Origin: Fimbriimonadaceae bacterium
Lineage (GTDB): Bacteria; Armatimonadota; Fimbriimonadia; Fimbriimonadales; Fimbriimonadaceae
Assembly: GCA_019694835.1 (NCBI GenBank)
Contig: JAIBBE010000243.1
Location: 1-8,856 of the forward strand
Reading direction: 5' to 3'
Length of the DNA stretch: 8,856 nt
Numbering within the stretch: position 1 is the stretch's first letter; each line of letters starts with the position of its first letter. The notes beneath the pieces were generated by a model. The model made no database searches. It was not told the DNA's origin and saw nothing but the letters and a program-made list of their open reading frames with translations. The position numbers and the translations under genes were made by a program. This document shows, one piece after another, positions 7,241-8,856 of this stretch.

Positions 7241-8856
7241 CTAGAACAACTCCGATGCGGCGCGCTTAAAGCATGCTCGAATTCGGGCGACGTCTACTGC
7301 GCAACTCGTACGGAATGAACAAACCATCGTGTCGGAACCTACACTGGTGATGCAATTCAGAAGGGTTTGAACGGGCAAGGGGTGCGGCTGCACCCAGCTT
7401 GTCTCAACGGCGGACTCTAGCGAAAGGCCATCCACGTAGCCGAGGATGTTGAACATCAATATGTCAAGGTCACCGAAGCCTTCGCCAGCGTCCACGAGCC
7501 GACAGATGTCCGACCATTGGGCTTGTGCTGCGGGCTCCGACACCAGATGCAGAAAGTTAACATTGTGGCGCTTAACGAAGTCAAGTCGATCCAGGATTGA
7601 CCGTGTAATCTCCTGTAAAGGCAGTCGCGCATCCACCAATAATGGGATCATGTCGGTGAATTCGCCCACCGTGTCGTAATATCGCCGATCCTCGAACTGG
7701 CGCCCCTCGGTAACAAACAATAGGGGCAACTCGTCCATCTCAAGATAGCGTTGAAGGCCCTTCACGTGAACAGCGAGGGCGAGTTCCCAAGGATGTTCCA
7801 CTTGCCACGTACTGCTCAATGGCAGCACGATGTTGAAGTTGGTGGCTGAATGCGACCCCGTCGTCGCCACCAGATGTTTCGCCCGCTGTTTGGATTTGTA
7901 GAAGTCATGGAGTCGAAACGCTCGCACGATCTCCGAGGCTTCTACCCCCTGTGGGCCACGGACCACCTGGTGGACATAATCCGCGAATGATGGTGCCTTG
8001 ATGTCTAAAGGTTGTCCCTGAAGCACGGCATCGTAATGTTGCAACAAGTGGCGTGAAAGAATCTCCTTGGTGACCCTATCAAAGATCACATGGCTCATGA
8101 TCCAGGCCAAGAAGTATCTATTCCCGTCAAGTACTACTACTACGAGTTGATGGAGTATTTCCGTGTTTCTATATACACGCATTGTGAGGGTTTCGGCTAG
8201 CGCCTGGATAGATACTTCGGTAAAGCCCTGGGTGATGTTGATAACCGGAACAAGCGGCGCCTCTGCACCGTTGTACTCGTATTCGCGCCACGCACGAGTT
8301 CCATCCAATTCGACGGGAACACTCCGAAGCAGTCCGTGCTGCACGATCAAGTTCCCATAAGCCTTTTGAAGGGCGGGAACATTCAGTGCGCGTTGCAGCG
8401 GTTCTATTGCCAATGGGGCTGGTGTGTCGAAACCAATTTGCAATTTTTGCATTGCAGTCATTGGGTATTCTTTCGCAATCGATGCGTCCGTGATAATCCC
8501 GGTATTGATGACAAGCGAGTCGTTCAGAAGTCGTGCGACATCACCGTCAACACGCATACCCTGCTCCAAGACCAAGTCGATCTCCGGCGAGTCGGCCGAC
8601 ATCGTTGTTGGTTCAGACGTCTCTGTCAGCAACTTCTCGATGGTCTGGCAGTGCAAGATGTCCCGCGCAGTCACGTTGAACCCCGCACGCTTCAATCGCG
8701 ATGCCAAGGTCATCGCGGTGATCGAGTCGCCACCCAGATCGAAGAACGAGTCATCCACCCCAACCCGCTCGATTCCGAGGACCTGGGCGTAGATCCCGGC
8801 CAGAATCTCCTCAGTGACCGTGCTCGGCGCCCGATACTGAGCACCCCGGTACTCCG
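7241..8856 (-). CDS. Nonribosomal peptide synthetase, C-terminal part (PCP and terminal epimerization/condensation-like domain); 5' end outside window
   Basis: The frame is open from the right edge (first full codon at 8854) to a TAG at 7241-7243, giving 537 visible residues. The protein carries a growing peptide as a phosphopantetheine thioester in the cytoplasm. Residues about 11-78 form a PCP with the attachment motif FFDLGGDSI (Ser44). The GGDSI form is typical of carriers that precede epimerization domains. After a linker, residues about 128-537 form a condensation-superfamily domain with SHVIFDR in place of HHxxxDG, and an FNILG segment resembling the epimerase FNYLG motif. The protein ends directly with this domain, without thioesterase or visible docking tail. 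Residues before the PCP (YRAPS) match the usual junction after an adenylation domain, so an A domain presumably lies just outside. A GTG at 8758 sits inside the PCP and is not the real start. The next synthetase follows after one base, so they are probably one operon. Confidence 0.95.
   Translation of the reverse strand, partial: EYRGAQYRAPSTVTEEILAGIYAQVLGIERVGVDDSFFDLGGDSITAMTLASRLKRAGFNVTARDILHCQTIEKLLTETSEPTTMSADSPEIDLVLEQGMRVDGDVARLLNDSLVINTGIITDASIAKEYPMTAMQKLQIGFDTPAPLAIEPLQRALNVPALQKAYGNLIVQHGLLRSVPVELDGTRAWREYEYNGAEAPLVPVINITQGFTEVSIQALAETLTMRVYRNTEILHQLVVVVLDGNRYFLAWIMSHVIFDRVTKEILSRHLLQHYDAVLQGQPLDIKAPSFADYVHQVVRGPQGVEASEIVRAFRLHDFYKSKQRAKHLVATTGSHSATNFNIVLPLSSTWQVEHPWELALAVHVKGLQRYLEMDELPLLFVTEGRQFEDRRYYDTVGEFTDMIPLLVDARLPLQEITRSILDRLDFVKRHNVNFLHLVSEPAAQAQWSDICRLVDAGEGFGDLDILMFNILGYVDGLSLESAVETSWVQPHPLPVQTLLNCITSVGSDTMVCSFRTSCAVDVARIRACFKRAASELF
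7244..8473 (-). other. Terminal condensation/epimerization-superfamily domain with altered active-site motif (SHxxxDR)
   Basis: About 410 residues start at YPMTAMQ, an analogue of the first motif of this superfamily. The active-site motif at 8075-8095 reads SHVIFDR. The second histidine, usually the catalytic one, and the aspartate are kept, while the first histidine is serine and the glycine is arginine. Further on come EGRQFED, then [12 protein letters not shown], which is closer in spacing to condensation domains than to the epimerase EGHGRE...TVGWFT pair. FNILGYVDG resembles the epimerase FNYLGQFD. Signals are therefore mixed between C and E. Position after a GGDSI carrier and at the protein end favours an E-type descendant. 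Activity is uncertain. Confidence 0.75.
7250..7253 (-). promoter_or_regulatory. Probable ribosome binding site (GGAG) for the downstream synthetase
   Basis: On the minus strand GGAG lies inside the last codons of the upstream gene, 10 bases before the GTG at 7237-7239. The spacing is slightly long but usable. In this frame a TAG at 7294-7296 is the nearest upstream stop. None of the 18 codons between it and the GTG is ATG, GTG or TTG, so the GTG is the first possible start. The one-base gap to the preceding stop suggests translational coupling. Confidence 0.5.
8621..8824 (-). other. PCP (thiolation) domain of the upstream synthetase, epimerization-type
   Basis: This is a carrier domain of about 68 residues. 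The segment [10 protein letters not shown], then [15 protein letters not shown], is a textbook PCP core. The serine that would receive phosphopantetheine is encoded at 8723-8725. Aspartate in GGDS, rather than histidine as in GGHS, is the form normally found upstream of epimerization domains. Local GC, hand-counted at about 62% over 8641-8856, is higher than in the following domain. Confidence 0.93.

Noticed and set aside
7241..7243. TAG as a possible sequencing error splitting one synthetase gene
   Set aside because: The downstream frame differs from the upstream one, has its own GTG with a GGAG ahead, and begins with a proper condensation-domain N-terminus, so two genes is the simpler reading.
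8132..8143. Four tandem TAC triplets
   Set aside because: They encode a run of four valines (minus-strand GTA codons) in a beta-strand-like segment of the terminal domain. They are too short to count as a functional repeat.
8756..8758. GTG at 8758 as the start of the rightmost gene
   Set aside because: It falls in the middle of the PCP core, just before [11 protein letters not shown]. The frame is open to the window edge and codes for the expected upstream half of the carrier domain.
1..8856. A CRISPR, toxin-antitoxin, phage-defence or mobile element in the window
   Set aside because: The minus strand is coding from end to end apart from one base, and no direct repeat array, inverted terminal repeats or transposase motifs were seen.

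Overview
The whole window is a stretch of a nonribosomal peptide synthetase (NRPS) assembly line, read entirely on the minus strand. Two very large co-directional genes are present, and each runs off one edge of the window. The rightmost is the 3' end of an upstream synthetase (7241-8856), holding a peptidyl carrier protein (PCP) and a terminal condensation/epimerization-superfamily domain. One base after its TAG stop, a second synthetase starts at a GTG (7239) and stays open to base 1. Hand translation gives 2413 codons without a stop, with the order C - A - PCP - C - A - PCP - E-like (cut by the window edge). I see no plus-strand gene, RNA gene, mobile element or CRISPR array, and no non-coding stretch beyond the single base between the genes. 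The plus-strand open frames are antisense shadows.

Organism: the carrier domain at the right edge, with its [10 protein letters not shown]...[14 protein letters not shown] segment, is written in the style of actinobacterial NRPSs, especially the mycobacteria/Nocardia/Rhodococcus group. GC content, hand-counted on sample lines, is roughly 55-58%, and TTA and ATA codons occur. Both are low for most actinomycetes, so either the host is a lower-GC member or the cluster was acquired. The genus is not determined.

How the genes work together: the upstream protein would hand its PCP-bound intermediate to the first condensation domain of the downstream protein. That protein adds two residues, the first through A1 (pocket code D-A-M-F-L-G-L-F-S-K, hydrophobic, probably aliphatic) and the second through A2 (code D-L-F-T-L-G-V-V-I-K, not recognised). 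The chain then meets a second epimerization-like domain. No thioesterase, MbtH-like protein, transporter or tailoring gene lies in the window, so the product cannot be named.

The most notable signal is in the condensation-superfamily domains. Three of the four depart from the HHxxxDG active-site motif (HHIVCDL, SHVIFDR, HHLVFDR). The two that follow carrier domains at module ends look like epimerase relatives that have lost key residues. They may be non-catalytic, for example partner-recruiting domains like the X-domain of glycopeptide synthetases, rather than working epimerases.
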